Of a DNA stretch of 64,000 bases, positions 36,478 to 48,325 are shown in pieces. Source of the DNA: Takifugu bimaculatus (lineage: Eukaryota > Chordata > Actinopteri > Tetraodontiformes > Tetraodontidae). Position 1 is the first letter of the stretch. Each line of letters starts with the position of its first letter. Made by a program: the position numbers and the translations under genes. The stretch is from assembly GCA_004026145.2 (NCBI GenBank), contig CP034977.1:6077713-6141712 (forward strand), given 5' to 3'. The notes under the pieces were generated by a model. The model worked only from the letters and a program-made list of their open reading frames with translations, ran no database searches and was not told where the DNA came from.

Positions 36478-39400
36478 GTAGCCGGTCCGGTCCGCCTTTT
36501 ACCCGCCGCTCGCCTGTGCAGAATTCAACTTTGTGTCGTTCACAGGTGAAAATGGTTGGCCCGGACAGCAAACCGGTCCCAGACGAGCCCGTGTACGTGT
36601 TCGTCGGAGACTCTAACCTGACGCTGACGACCGACGCGAAAGGAATGGCGCCGTTTTCCTTTGACACGGCGCCATGGAGCGGCTCGGTGACGCTGAGGGT
36701 GGGTCCAACAAACATGTCCCGTCGCTCCTCACATTCTTCAAGGTGCGACTGAGATTTCCGTCTGTCACCAGGCGAGGTCGAGAAAGACGGAGGAATGGGA
36801 GCGCTACGAGCCAAACCTGCGCCGGCCCGAGTACAGGTCGGCCAGCCACCACGTCGCCGCCTTCTACTCCAAGAGCCGCAGCTTTCTAAAGCTCATGCAG
36901 GGCAACGGGAAGCTCCCCTGCAGCCAGGAAGCATCCGTGCGCGTGCAGTACATCATCCAGGGGGAGGAGCTTAGGAAGGGACAGGAAGTGCTTGACCATT
37001 TTTACCTGGTGAGGCTCTGGAGGTGACACACTGGCTGCTTCATGTGATCGAAACTGATTCTCCATTGTTTTGTGTCTGCAGGTGATGTCCAAAGGAAGAA
37101 TAGTTCAGCACGGTCGTGTCCCGGTGGCTGTTAAAGCAGGAAGTGGTAAGAGTCAGATGATAGGTCTTAAATCAATAGTAAGGCGGTGTACCACCATCCC
37201 CCAACAGGGGGCAGTAATGAGTTTTCTCTTTCTGCCTCAGTCAACACGGGGGAGTTTTCCGTGCCGCTCCGTCAGGTCAGCAACTTGGCCCCGGTGGCAC
37301 AAGTGGTCGTTTACGCCGTGATGCCGAGCGGCGAGGCCGTGGCCGACAGCCAGGACTTCCCTGTGCGGCTCTGCCTCAACAACAAGGTGCAGCTCCAGAC
37401 CCTCCGGGAACTGGTGTGGTCAGGCGGTCTGGTCTAACCCTGGCGTCTCTGCAGGTCTCCCTGAAGTTCTCCTCCCTCCAGGAGCTTCCGGCAGAGAAGA
37501 CCAGCCTCAGTCTGAAGGCCCACCCGGGTTCCCTGTGCTCCGTCAGAGCCATCGACCAGAGCGTCCTCCTGCTGCAGTCGGAGGAGGAACTCTCCGTCAA
37601 CTCTGTGCGGTTCGCAGCGTTAGCGATGCGGCTAACAATTCAGACTCCTCCTGACCAGTTTGCTGCTCCTGCTCAGGTGTTCCAGGAGCTGCCCTACCAG
37701 AAGCTGTCCGGATACAACTACGACGTCGAAGACAACGAGCCATATCCATGTCTCCCATCGCCGGTGCCGGACTTCGGGGCAGGTGGCCGCTCGAAGCGCT
37801 CATTCTTCTACGAACCTCCGGATCAGAAGGACGACGTCTACAGCATCTTTAAGGTACCGAAACGTCCACGTCGATTCATCGGAAAGGGGAACAGTCTGTT
37901 TCTGACGATGGGATCTTTTCCAGGAAATCGGGATCAAAATTCTGACCAACTCCGACGTGAAGAAGCCCTACAACTGCAGGGAGAGGCTCTACGAGGACGA
38001 CATGTTCAGCTTAGCTTTTGACGGTGGCTTCCTGCTCCGCAACCAAGGCCTCGTTTCTGTCCCAAGTGTATTCGTTAAAGCCGATCTGTTCTTTTCTAGT
38101 AGAAATGGATGCTCCGGTTCCTCTGGCCTTCAACACTATGAATTCCGAAGGGGTGATGAAAAAGGATGACCAAAAGAAGGAGACGGTCAGGACGTTTTTC
38201 CCGGAGACGTGGATCTGGGATCTAGTTTCTGTGGGGTAAAAAATGGACCCACTTTCTGCACCTTTTTTGGGGTTTTTTTTTAAGTTGAAACCGGTTCAAA
38301 CTGTTTTTTTTTGCAGAGACTGGCGGCTCGACGGACCTGGAGAAAACCGTCCCGGACACCATCACGAAGTGGGCGGCCGGAGCGTTCTGCGTCTCCTCCG
38401 TGGGGTTCGGCGTGGCGCCCAGCGTCGGGCTGACGGCGTTCCAGCCCTTTTTCGTCAGCCTGACGCTGCCGTACTCGGTGATCCGCGGGGAGGTCTTCAC
38501 CCTCCGAGCCAGCGTCTTCAACTACCTGTCCGAGTGCATCATGGTGAACTCCCGCCCTCCCCCTCTTCTTCTGCAGCTTTGTCACCGTTTGTGAGCCGGG
38601 TTCTGTCTCCGCGTGCAGGTCCAGGTCACGCTGGCTGAATCGGACCAGTACGCCTTCAGAAACTGCGACGGGTGCCAGTACTCGGTGTGCCTATGTGGCG
38701 AGGAGAGCAGGACCTTCTCCTGGATCGTGACTCCGGCCGTTCTAGGTATCGGAACTCTGATCCCGTCTGAATTAAATGAGCTAGTTTTGCTGTTCCACAG
38801 ACGTCGGATCCGTTTTAACCTCCTGAAATAATAATGGCGGCATTAAAAGCCGTGTCAGACGCCATCGCATTACTGTCCCGCAGCGGCGCCGCCTGCGCTT
38901 GCATCACCTTGACTTTGACTGTAATCTAACGACGCGGCTCCACGTCTTCATAATTAAAGACTGATGATGTTTGTTCCGTCAGACGCCAAACTCAGACGTC
39001 GGCTGACAAAGATGAGACGCAGCCGGCTAATTAACGCGCGCTAACGACACTGACAGATGTTGCGTTTGCAGCGCTGGGAGCGAGGAACGCGCGCCGCTGT
39101 CGCTGGCTAGCCTGAGAGCGGAGGATTTCCGTGGGCGCCATCAGCGGCGGCGCGGGCGAGGCTCTGATCAATGTCAGATTGCGCTCATCTGACAGTCACT
39201 TGTACTAACAAGTCAGGTAGCATCTCTGACGAAACGGCGGGAAACCACCCTGGGGGGGGCCGCTCCGTACGTGTCCTCGGAGTGAGGGATGCTGGGATGG
39301 GAAGAGGGAGCGGAATAATCAGGCAACAAATGGGGCTTAATGAGGCGGCGGCTAACGAGAGGCTGCGATTGGTGGTCCGTGTGTGCAGGTCAGGTGCAGC

Positions 39401-42400
39401 TGAAGGTCAGCGCAGAAGCTCTCAAGACCGACCTTCTCTGTGGCAACGAGGTCGCCACGGTACCCAAGACGGGCCAGATCGACACGGTGGTGCGCACCCT
39501 GCTGGTGGAGGTGGGTAACGGTCCCCCAACGTCGCATGTCCCGATGTTGCTGCTAACGTGTGGGTTGCTTCCTTCTTAAGGCTGAAGGAACGCCGCAGAT
39601 GGTCAGTCACAACGCGCTGCTCTGCCCGGCGGGTGAGGGCCGCTTGTTAGCATAACATGTTGGCGTTGTTGAGTTTCCCATCATGCTCTCTGCTCTCGTT
39701 GCTTCAGGGGGACCCAAAGAGAAGAAAGTCTCGCTCCTGCTGCCGGAGTTCTTTGTCGCCGGATCCGCCCGGGCCTCCGTCTCCGTGCTGGGTCAGCTCA
39801 CAGCCTTGTTCTGTAGAGGTCCTCGGACAGTCCGGCTTAGCGTGACTGGGAATTTGGCTCTCCGCAGGTGACCTGATGGGCCGCGCCATGAAGAACCTGG
39901 ACAAGCTGCTGGCCATGCCGTACGGCTGCGGGGAGCAGAACATGGTGCTGTTTGCTCCCAACATCTTCATCCTCAACTACCTGAAGAGCACGGGTCAGCT
40001 GACCCCGGACATTCAGGAGAAAGCCACGCGCTTCCTGGAGAGCGGTAACTTTCGGACGCACTTAAAGTTAGCGTTAGCATGTAGTCACGCGAACTGTTCC
40101 TTTATTTGTTGTGCTGCTGGTTGTGGTAGGTTATCAGAGGGAACTCACCTACAAACACGACGACGGATCCTACAGCGCTTTCGGAAAGAGCGACGAGTCC
40201 GGAAACACCTGGTGGGTACGAGCGCCCCCCCCCCCTTCGCTTTTCCCTCGGAACACATGGAAAAAGTCTGATTGTACAAGTGGGACGTGGGTTGCGTCAG
40301 CGTTTCGAATCTTTCGCTAACGTTTTTAGCTTCGGTCTCACTCTCGGTTTGACGGGGGAAGAAAAACATCCCGCCACGGTGGGAAGCGTTTGGCACCTTC
40401 AAAATAATTCACTTCCTGCCAGAAAATATTAATAATTGCATTTAATGGGCTTAGAGCTCGGAGCCTGGGGGGGGGGGATTAGCCACTGGGCAGCGTGGAG
40501 AGTGTGTGGGTGTGAAACAAGGACTCAAAATCAGAGCAGGGATGGAGGAAGAAGTTGGATCGGTTAAAACTGCCTTTGAAAGATTTAACCCCTACGCTAA
40601 CGAACGAGGTTTTACCGTCACCGCCCAGGCTGACCGCCTTTGTGATGAAGTCCTTCGGCGGCGCCAGGCCCTACATCTTTGTGGACCCCAAGCACGTGGA
40701 GGAGGCCAGGAAGTGGCTGGCCAAGCACCAGCGGCCCGACGGCTGCATCCGATCTGTCGGCAGACTCTTTCACAACGGCATGAAGGTAACGCCGCCGCCT
40801 CCAGAGAAACCGCACCTGGATGGTCCGGCGGAGGCTAACGCGTTTGTGTTCAGGGCGGAGTGAGCGACGACGTGTCCCTGACGGCCTACATCGCCGCCGC
40901 CATGCTGGAGCTGGACGGCAACGCTGAGGCGAGAGCTGGCGTTCCACCTTCTGAGGTTTGAGGTAGCTGCTGAATTGAGGGTTTGATGGTGCCGTTGCGG
41001 TTGCCTGACAGGAGCCGGTGGTCCAGAAGAGCCTGGACTGTCTGAGACAGGCGGTTTCAGGGCAGCTGGACAACCTGTACACCTCCGCTCTGCTGTCCTA
41101 CACCTTCACGCTGGCTGGAGACCAGGAGATGAGGAGCAAACTCATCACGTACCTGCACCAGAAATCCAGCGCTAAGGGTGAGCTGGGAGGGGACCAGCGC
41201 CCCCTGCTGGTCATGTGCTCGGGTTAACGGCCCGTTCTCCCTGCGACCCCTCTGCAGGCAGTACTCGTCACTGGGACCGAGCTGGGGCTTCGGGGAAAGG
41301 TCTGGATTCCCTGGAGGTGGAGATGACCTCCTACGTGCTGCTGGCCCTGCTCTCTGGCCCCGCCCTGCCAGAGTTCGGATTGGACTACTCGTCGGGCATC
41401 GTCCGCTGGCTCGCCCGGCAGCAGAACCCGTACGGCGGCTTCTCGTCCACACAGGTGAGAGAGCCTGGCACCTGACGGGAAGGTGATGTGAAACTGACCG
41501 CCGTGCTCTTTAGGACACCGTTGTGGCTCTGCAAGCGCTGGCCAAATACGGCGCCGCCACCTACAGCGCGGAGGGCAGCACTACGGTCACGGTGACGTCG
41601 CTGGGCGGCCTGAACAAAGAGTTCACGGTGGATCAAAGCAACCGGCTGCTGTACCAGGAGGAGAAGCTGAGCGAGGTGCCTGGGGAGTACACCATCAGGG
41701 CGGAGGGGCAGAGCTGCGTGCTGGCCCAGGTAAACCAGCGCTTTCACCCCACCTTCTGGGTTTGGGGTGGGTCCCGGACTCCCCATGAGCCTTCTCTCCT
41801 CAGATCTCCTCCCATTACAACATCCCCCCTCCCCCCGACTTCTCCGCCTTCAACGTCTCCGCCCACACCATGGCCAAGTGCAACGCCAGCCGGCCGCAGC
41901 TCATCCTCTTCGTGTTCGTCGGGTACCAGGGCCGGAGGGAGGAAACCAACATGGTCATCATCAACGTCAAGCTGCTGTCCGGCTACGTCCTGGAGCAGAG
42001 CTCGCTGGACCTGGTGGGTGGGGCTTAACGGGCCGACGGCCGCCGCGCTCGGCGTCCGGCCGCACTGACGCTTGTGTGTTTCTGCAGCTGAAGAACGACC
42101 GCTCGGTGAAGCGCGTGGACGTGGAGGGCGGATACGTCAACATCTACCTGGACGGGGTGAGAACCGGCGCTCCGTAGCCCCGCACCAATGGAACCGCGGC
42201 TCCAACCGCTGCTTCTCGTTTCAGCTGAAGAAGGACGAGACGAAGATCTACAACGTGACGCTGGAGGAGGAGCTTCCTGTCCGGAACCTGAAACCGGCCG
42301 TGGTCAGAGTCTACGACTACTACCAGACCAGTGAGTAGCGGGTCCGGAACCGGTGGCGGCAGGGGCCTGTCGCCACGGTGACTGACGTGCGTTTGATGTT

Positions 42401-42538
42401 TCAGGTGACGAGGCCGCGACGGAGTACAGCTCGCCGTGCTCAGAGGGTGAGTCCGGTTCAGGGACGGCGGTTTGAGGGGGGAAAATGGCGTCAAAGATTT
42501 TACTTTTTCTTGCAGGTGACACCGTCAACGAGCTGTAG
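32136..42538 (+). CDS. a2m: Alpha-2-macroglobulin-like protease inhibitor (two clear frame breaks)
   Basis: Thirty-five coding exons total about 1,464 codons, close to human A2M (1,474). A signal peptide (MTAPVLPTFALIAALAVLRS) starts the protein. The secreted protein traps proteases: cleavage of the bait region (exon 16) activates the internal thioester (PYGCGEQNM, exon 24) and exposes the C-terminal receptor-binding region. Conserved landmarks include IQTDKPIYKPGQT, YTYGKPVIGSV, RTFFPETWIWDLVSV, PYSVIRGE, YVLLALLSG, GGFSSTQ and VRVYDYY. Exons 3 and 7 each break the reading frame by one base and the exon 18-19 junction does not match in phase; all other junctions do. The gene is either a recent pseudogene or carries consensus errors. 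Introns are mostly 60-100 bp. Confidence 0.92.
34238..34884 (-). repeat. Dispersed repeat, copy 2 (reverse)
   Basis: Inverse copy of the block at 205-964, located in a2m intron 3. Similarity starts at TTGGGGGCGGAGCCTTCATT and ends at CCAGCTCTCTTCATTGAT. This intron is about 1.06 kb, much longer than most a2m introns because of the insertion. Confidence 0.8.
36546..38745 (+). other. a2m: a2m exons 11-20 (MG5-MG7 and bait region)
   Basis: Exons: 36546-36698, 36772-37008, 37082-37145, 37241-37386, 37455-37604, 37677-37853, 37924-38023 (3' end uncertain), 38100-38235, 38317-38543 and 38619-38745. The end of exon 17 at GAC G|GTGGCT fits the phase of exon 18 and the family's exon pattern. A later donor at CCCAA|GTGTAT near 38072 is an alternative. 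Confidence 0.8.
37677..37853 (+). other. a2m: a2m bait-region exon with RSKR site
   Basis: Fifty-nine codons from VFQELPYQKLSGYNYD to DDVYSIFK. Bait regions are the fast-evolving target of proteases. This one carries Arg-Ser-Lys-Arg followed by Ser-Phe-Phe-Tyr at 37788-37811, offering trypsin-, furin- and chymotrypsin-like cleavage points. Confidence 0.75.
39389..42538 (+). other. a2m: a2m exons 21-35 (thioester, complement-like and receptor-binding domains)
   Basis: Exons: 39389-39510, 39581-39632, 39708-39791, 39868-40044, 40130-40211, 40629-40785, 40854-40928, 41012-41177, 41258-41454, 41514-41729, 41804-42013, 42088-42156, 42225-42330, 42405-42446 and 42516-42538. All phases agree. Exon 27 most likely ends at GAG|GCGAGA, a GC donor, giving the family-typical 75-bp exon; a GT donor 27 bp further is possible. 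Confidence 0.85.
39927..39938 (+). other. a2m: Internal thioester motif CGEQ
   Basis: TGC GGG GAG CAG within MPYGCGEQNMVLF. The Cys and Gln that form the beta-cysteinyl-gamma-glutamyl thioester are both intact, so the covalent trapping chemistry would be possible if the frame is open. Confidence 0.92.
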
Positions 42539-42891
42539 ACGCTAGTGTGGAAGGATCGCCGTCATCGTGGGGGGGTGATAAGTTTCAGCACTAGCTGTAA
42601 CAGTGAATGTTTTGTCGTAGCAAGTTTTTAGGATTTTCTTTTTTTTTTTAACGTCAACCCCGTCTTTTTATTTGTTTTTTTTAGTCGGCACGAGATCCGC
42701 GTGTGACACTGGAACTGTTTTTTTTTTTGTTTTTTTTAAATTTAGAATCTGCTGAACTCAACAGGAGATTCTCGGAAACGACTCGCTTTTTATAGTTTTG
42801 ACAGGAAAAACCTCGTACGCGACGGAAAGCGCTAGCACAATTAAGGCGACTGTGAGTCCGAAAAGCTTCTTGTCATGGTTTCAAAACTCAC

Positions 42892-42897
42892 AATAAA
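42892..42897 (+). terminator. a2m: Candidate a2m poly(A) signal
   Basis: AATAAA in CACAATAAAGGC, 354 bp after the stop codon. The 3' UTR is T-rich with several poly-T runs. Confidence 0.6.
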
Positions 42898-43493
42898 GGC
42901 TGTAAAATGACCCAGAAGGAGGAACAACTGCTGGTGCTTTTGTACGATTTAATGTCGACATTTTTCATTGAGGCAACATCTTGACAGCATTTTCGCTATT
43001 TAACGTACAGAACAGTGACGCATAAACACCATCGACCAACAGCCTAGCCAGTGTTGAAGAGTCGCATTTGTGGCTTGAAAAGGCAAGAATATATTAAGGT
43101 CTTTAAAGTAACCGCGTCGCTTTCAGGCACCACGACCATAAATTAAGTGAACCGACACGAGAAACCGGACGAGGTCGGACACAAACCGCCGCCGCTAACT
43201 ACAACCTCAACACTCACGACGACAACACGTCTGTTTATTTACATCCGATGTGCCGCAAAGGCCATCCTAGTCTACGGTAACTGAGCAGGGTCAAAAGGCA
43301 CAGTTCAGACCCGTCGGCGCCCCCTGGTGGTTTTGTATCTGGCCAGCAGGGTTGACGGCTGTTTCTCCTCTGTGTAGCATCAGCTCACCAACGGCTACTT
43401 GGCTAATGGACCGTCTTCTAAATTTTGCGAGAAATCGTACGTAAGGAGCCTGAAATTAAGAATTAAAAATATTACGGTTGAGTGGAAGGTGGT

Positions 43494-43499
43494 TTATTG
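43494..43499 (-). terminator. phldb1: Candidate phldb1 poly(A) signal
   Basis: AATAAA on the - strand about 690 bp past the phldb1 stop. Another lies near 43215. Which is used cannot be told from sequence. Confidence 0.3.
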
Positions 43500-43766
43500 C
43501 AGTTCTCAGCAAAAAAAGAAAGCTAGTTTATCACGGCTGTTAATATTCTGTGAGAATGCAACGAGCATGGAACAATGAAACATAATCAGGTTGCTAAGCT
43601 AAAGGTAGCTACTGTTAAAGCAGCTAACATTTAAAGTAGGTATAGCTAGCATGTTGCTAACTCACACACCAACGTACCGATTTCTTAAAGTCCCGCGTTA
43701 CTTAAAAAAAACTCCTCCAGTTTCTTTGGATTGTCTAAACGATGGACTGAAGGTGTGATGTACCGA

Positions 43767-43812
43767 GAGCCGCGAGCGCTACGTGCGCCGCGAGCGCTAC
43801 GTGCGCCGCGCG
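43767..43812. repeat. 19-bp tandem duplication (CGCGAGCGCTACGTGCGCC)
   Basis: Two adjacent copies in a GC-rich island inside an otherwise AT-rich segment. Confidence 0.8.
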
Positions 43813-44187
43813 CCGATTCGAACGTCTTAATGTGAAGTCGCGGTTCAACGGTCAAAGGAAACATTGGCGTTGTGTCATTTGGCAATTTATGTCTTTTTTA
43901 CACGTAAAAAAAAAAAGATACAAAAGTTTGAACAAATAACTACAAGATCTCCATTTGGCAATATAGAAAGGCTTCTTCAAAACATTTGGTTTATATACAC
44001 GTGTGTGTGTGTGTGCACGTGTGTGTGAGCACGTGTGTCTGTGTGTGTCCCTTTTTTGAATCCAAAACAGGAAAAATTGTCTACAAAATAAAATCTGATG
44101 TGCAGTTTCGAGTGACCTGTGACATGTGTGGGAGCTGAGGGGCGGGGTCTTGGGGGTGTGGCCTGGGGAAGGGGGCGGGGCTCCCGC

Positions 44188-45588
44188 TCAGTTCATGAAC
44201 TGCGTGTAGCCTTCGGCCCCCGTGACGATCACGTCCATCCAGATCCTCATGGCCTCCGCGGACGGCGCCACCATGAAGTAAAGTCGGTCGTGGGTCTTGA
44301 CGCAGAAGGTGAGGGGGGGGTTCGGGCTCTGGAAGGAGAAAAGGAGGCGGGGTCAGAGAGGCGCTCGCGGGGGAGGGGACGACGGCGGCCAGGAGGCGTG
44401 TCACCTTTGTGGCGCTGCGGAGGTGGTCGTAATAAACTTCTTCTATAGCCTGGAAGTAGATGACGCCCTTCAGCTTGGTCTCGTGTTTGTCTGTTGGGGG
44501 GGGGGGGGGGAATGTAAAGGAGAGGAGGAGAAGAAGAAGAGCGCAGGCGGAAAACGTCAGGAGACGCGGACAATCCGCAAAACTTTGATCATCAACAATT
44601 TAGGGTTTGCGGTGATGGATGGAGAAAGACAAGCGCAGCACTTTTGCTCCTCTTTAAGCGGCGGGGCTCATTGTGTTTTCACGTTCTTACGCTACGCTAG
44701 CACACGATTGCAGCGTGTTTCATCAGCCGCTGCAGAACTAGCGGAGGGGAACCGGTGGGGAACTCAGCACCCGTCCTCTACCTCCAGGCACAAACACTCC
44801 GCCAGCCAACTTCAAGAGCAGTAGGTAGAAAATGCCGCGCTTCATTTCGAGGAACAACACTTTCCCGCTTAATGCGCGGCCATTATCCGCTAACGACCTC
44901 TTTAGCATTCAAACACGCCGTTTGCATCTCATTCCGCCGCGTCTCTTCGCCTCGCTTGATTAACGCCGGCCGCGCCCCTGTTTACCCGCCACCTCTTCGC
45001 CGTTCAAGGTCAAGGGACGGGAGCGAGGCGTCTTGGCTGGCGTCCCCGGAGAGCTCGGCGCCGGGCGCGTCTGAACCTCACTAATCTCGGCGCGCCTCCT
45101 CCAACCAGGTACGCTTCAAAGCGCAACCTTCTGAGGACTTCAAAGGCTCCCAGAGCTCCCGTCAAAATTAGACGCGGGCGCACGCTTCGCTCCTGCACGT
45201 GCTGCCGCCGAAGGTCCCCGGCACGCCGCTCCGCCGCCTTAAAACCTGACGCGTCAGAGTCGCTACACAACGATGTTTCGGCTCCGACTCGGATCTAAAG
45301 TCGCCGTTCCGGCAGCCTTTGATCGTTAAAACCGTCCCGCGACCGGCCGGCGTGTCCGTAGATCTTACCGACGTAGTAGGAGAAGGTGCGCTTGAGGCGG
45401 TCGAAGACGAACCAGCGCTTCTTCCAGGACTTGATCTTGCCCCCCATCTTCACCAGGTAGCCTTTGCACATCTTCTCGGTGAGGATGACCTGGTAGCACG
45501 TGTCCACGCTGTGGCCCGACGACTCCACGTGGGAGCGCAGGTCGAACTCCTCCTTCCGGATGGGCAGGTATCGCGTCATCGGGCGGGC
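44188..45588 (-). other. phldb1: phldb1 PH-domain exons
   Basis: Exons 45369-45588, 44405-44490 and 44188-44328. They encode TRYLPIRKEEFDLRSHVESS, the basic first strands of the PH domain (KMGGKIKSWKKRW), DKHETKLKGVIYFQAIEEVY and the closing helix EAMRIWMDVIV. The alternative exon inserted after the SAxK residues in some mammalian PHLDB1 forms is not visible here. Confidence 0.9.
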
Positions 45589-48273
45589 CTGGAGGAGACG
45601 CGGGCCTGTTAGCGACGGGGTCGGGGTCTCCCAGCCACTAGGGGGCAGCGTTTCAGCCCCACTGGTTCTAACGGGGGGGGGGGTCACTGACCTGAGAGAA
45701 GTTCTTGGCCCTCATCTTCACCTCCTTCTCCACCAGCTGCTGCCGGTGGAACGTCTCGTCCTGGAGCCTCTTCTCCGCCTCCTCCCGCCTCCTCCGCTCC
45801 TCCTCCAGCATCTGTCGGCGAGCCAGGCTCTCCCGCTCCTGGGGAGCAACGCTGTCGTCACATATCCGGGCCTTGCAGAGAACCGCCCCTGCCCCCCCCC
45901 ACCCAGAACCCAGAAGGACTTTCAGCAACAAAGTGAACCGGTCATCAATCGGAGGATCGATCCCGGTTTCGGCGTCTTCATCAAATGACGATAAAAATGA
46001 AGGAGAAGACTAGGAATGTGCTGACTGGACTGTCCTGCCATTGACGTCGGGACGGGGACCATCCGTCTTACCCTGGACTCGATGAGCCGGGCCTTCTCCA
46101 GCTGCGCCTCCCTCAGCATCTTCTCCATCTCCTCGATCTTCAGGGCGTCCGCGCCGCCGACGCTGCGGTCAGACACAACGTCCGTTAGCTTCACCTGACC
46201 CTTTGATCTAGATCAAAGGTCGCCTGATCCGACCGGACGAACCTGGACGTGTTGTCCGGCGAGCAGGCCGAGTTGTTCCCGGTGGAGATGCTGGTGTCCA
46301 CGCTGTCCGAGCTCTCCAGGCTCAGCGTGTCGTAGGGACGGTCGCCGGCCGCCGGCGGCTGGTGGTGCAGGATGGAGTGGTGGACCAGAGGGGGGGGCGC
46401 CCCGCGGCACGCCGTCAGCGGCGAGAACGAGGACGGAGGCGGCGAGGTCAGGAGGTGGGTCTGGGAGCCGTGGAGCGCCTCCCACTGGTACTGAGCCTCG
46501 GCCACCGCTCGCTGCTTGAGCTCGGCCAGACGGCGCCGCTGCTCCTCGATCACCTGCTGACCTGGGGGGGGAGGGGGGGGGGATTTTCAGCGCTTTTGTC
46601 CCGACACTTTTCCTTCACAAAATTCCCAAATCCCGTAGATCTCAGGGATGATTTATGGATGAGGGGAAACACGCTAGAAGGTGGGGGGGGGGGGGGCAGC
46701 GTCTGTGATCAACGTCTCAATTCTCTGACGGGTAAATCGATGGAAACCGCCAGGCGGCTCCTGATTGGCTGCCCGGTTCGCCCCCCTCTGATCCGCTGGC
46801 ATTAGCGCGGCGCCGGATCCTCCGGGGGGGGGGGGGCAGTGGGCCGGGTCTTAAAGGCTACCAGCCGATCAGAACACGAGCGGGCTGATTTCAGACGCCG
46901 GGGGTTGATGGGAAGATCAAGGAGGTCATGTGACAACCTGCTGAGCCCCTGGCTGAGGGGTTCAGTCTGGAGGTCTGGGGCGCCCGAACAGACCGGAGAG
47001 GGTTCGGACTCGGGTCTCCAAGCCCGGCGCCGTGGGCGGGGCTAATCCCACAGAGAGGAGGAGGAGCGGAGGTGTCCCCCCCCCACACACACACACACCA
47101 ATAACCAACACTGACGAGCTAAAGAAAACACGCTAACGACGCCTGAATGTCTGTAAACCGACGTGAAAACGTAATAATTCTGTTTTAACGTCTCGTAGCC
47201 GCTCCCAGTCGAACGTCTTCCCACATCAAAGCGGCGCGCTCGCCTTAATTAGCGCTCCCTCTTTGTTTTCCCTGTCCTCGTTTCTCTGGAATCCACTGGA
47301 AGCTACAATAACGGCGCCAAACGCGCTGTACAAATAAAATGTGTTGCCATTGTAATTATTATTTGCTCATCTCTTTGGAATAGTTACACATTCCAACCGG
47401 TGTTTAAACTCGGAATAAGTGCCTTTCCCGATGTCATCAGGACTAAATGCTGATTGCTCATCACAAAGGCTACCGAGTAACGACGCCATCCCAGACGAAG
47501 ATTCTCCCGGTTTTGGGGGGAAATTAGGCCCATTTGGCTGCTCGCTACCAGACATTTGGGTTCCTGATGGAACATTAACTCTCGCTGAGCAGAGCTCGTT
47601 TTAATTTGACCTTCTCATCATCCGTTTTGGCAAAAGTCCGAGCAAAAAGAACCCAAACAGGTCGACCTTGACCTTGAGTCGGCGCGGTGGTGTCACCTTT
47701 CTGCTGCAGCGCGAGCTGCCTCTTGGCCTCGATGTCCTGCAGCGTGGCGGCCAGGTTCCTGGGGAGGCTGCCGGTGCTGCCCGCGGCCATCAGGGGGCCC
47801 TGCGGCGCCAGAAAACAACGGTCAGTTCCCGTCGGAGACGCGGGACCGGCGGCGAGGCCGTCGGAAGACCCGCCCACCTTTGAGTGGCGCCCCAGCGTGG
47901 CCGCGCCCTGCTGCAGGGGGGACGTCGAACCCGAGCGGGACTGATGGAGAGACGGACCCGAGTCGCTGTCCAGCTTGGAGCGAAATACCTGCGGGGGTAA
48001 AAGCACAAAGATCGGGGGGGGGGGGCGTGGAGAACTTGATGAATCAAACCCTAATCAGCAGCTCTCAGGTCCAATAATGCTGCATTGAGCTGTGGGATGG
48101 AGCACAAACCCAGAGGACCTGGCCCTACCCCCACCCCACCCCACCCCACCCCCCCGGAACACGCTCTCAACCACAGAACTCAAATATCAAACTGGAATTC
48201 CACATTCTAACACGACGTTCCAGGCGCTCTATCGCCCCCTACTGGTTGATAAGAGTTACAACAGGTATCTTCA

Positions 48274-48325
<52 letters not shown>

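Larger units (their letters stand above)
42900..44187. other. Convergent intergenic / 3' UTR region
   Basis: Space between the tail-to-tail a2m and phldb1 genes. It presumably includes the phldb1 3' UTR. It holds a (GT)n run near 44001-44048 and a short GC-rich tandem duplication. No other gene is seen. Confidence 0.6.

Noticed and set aside
45369..46561. phldb1 could instead be PHLDB2 or PHLDB3
   Set aside because: PHLDB2 and PHLDB3 lack an FHA domain, and the SPLSPM...GGRYLLSPPTSPGAMSVG region and GAEGYTQFMN terminus fit PHLDB1; a fish-specific duplicate remains possible.
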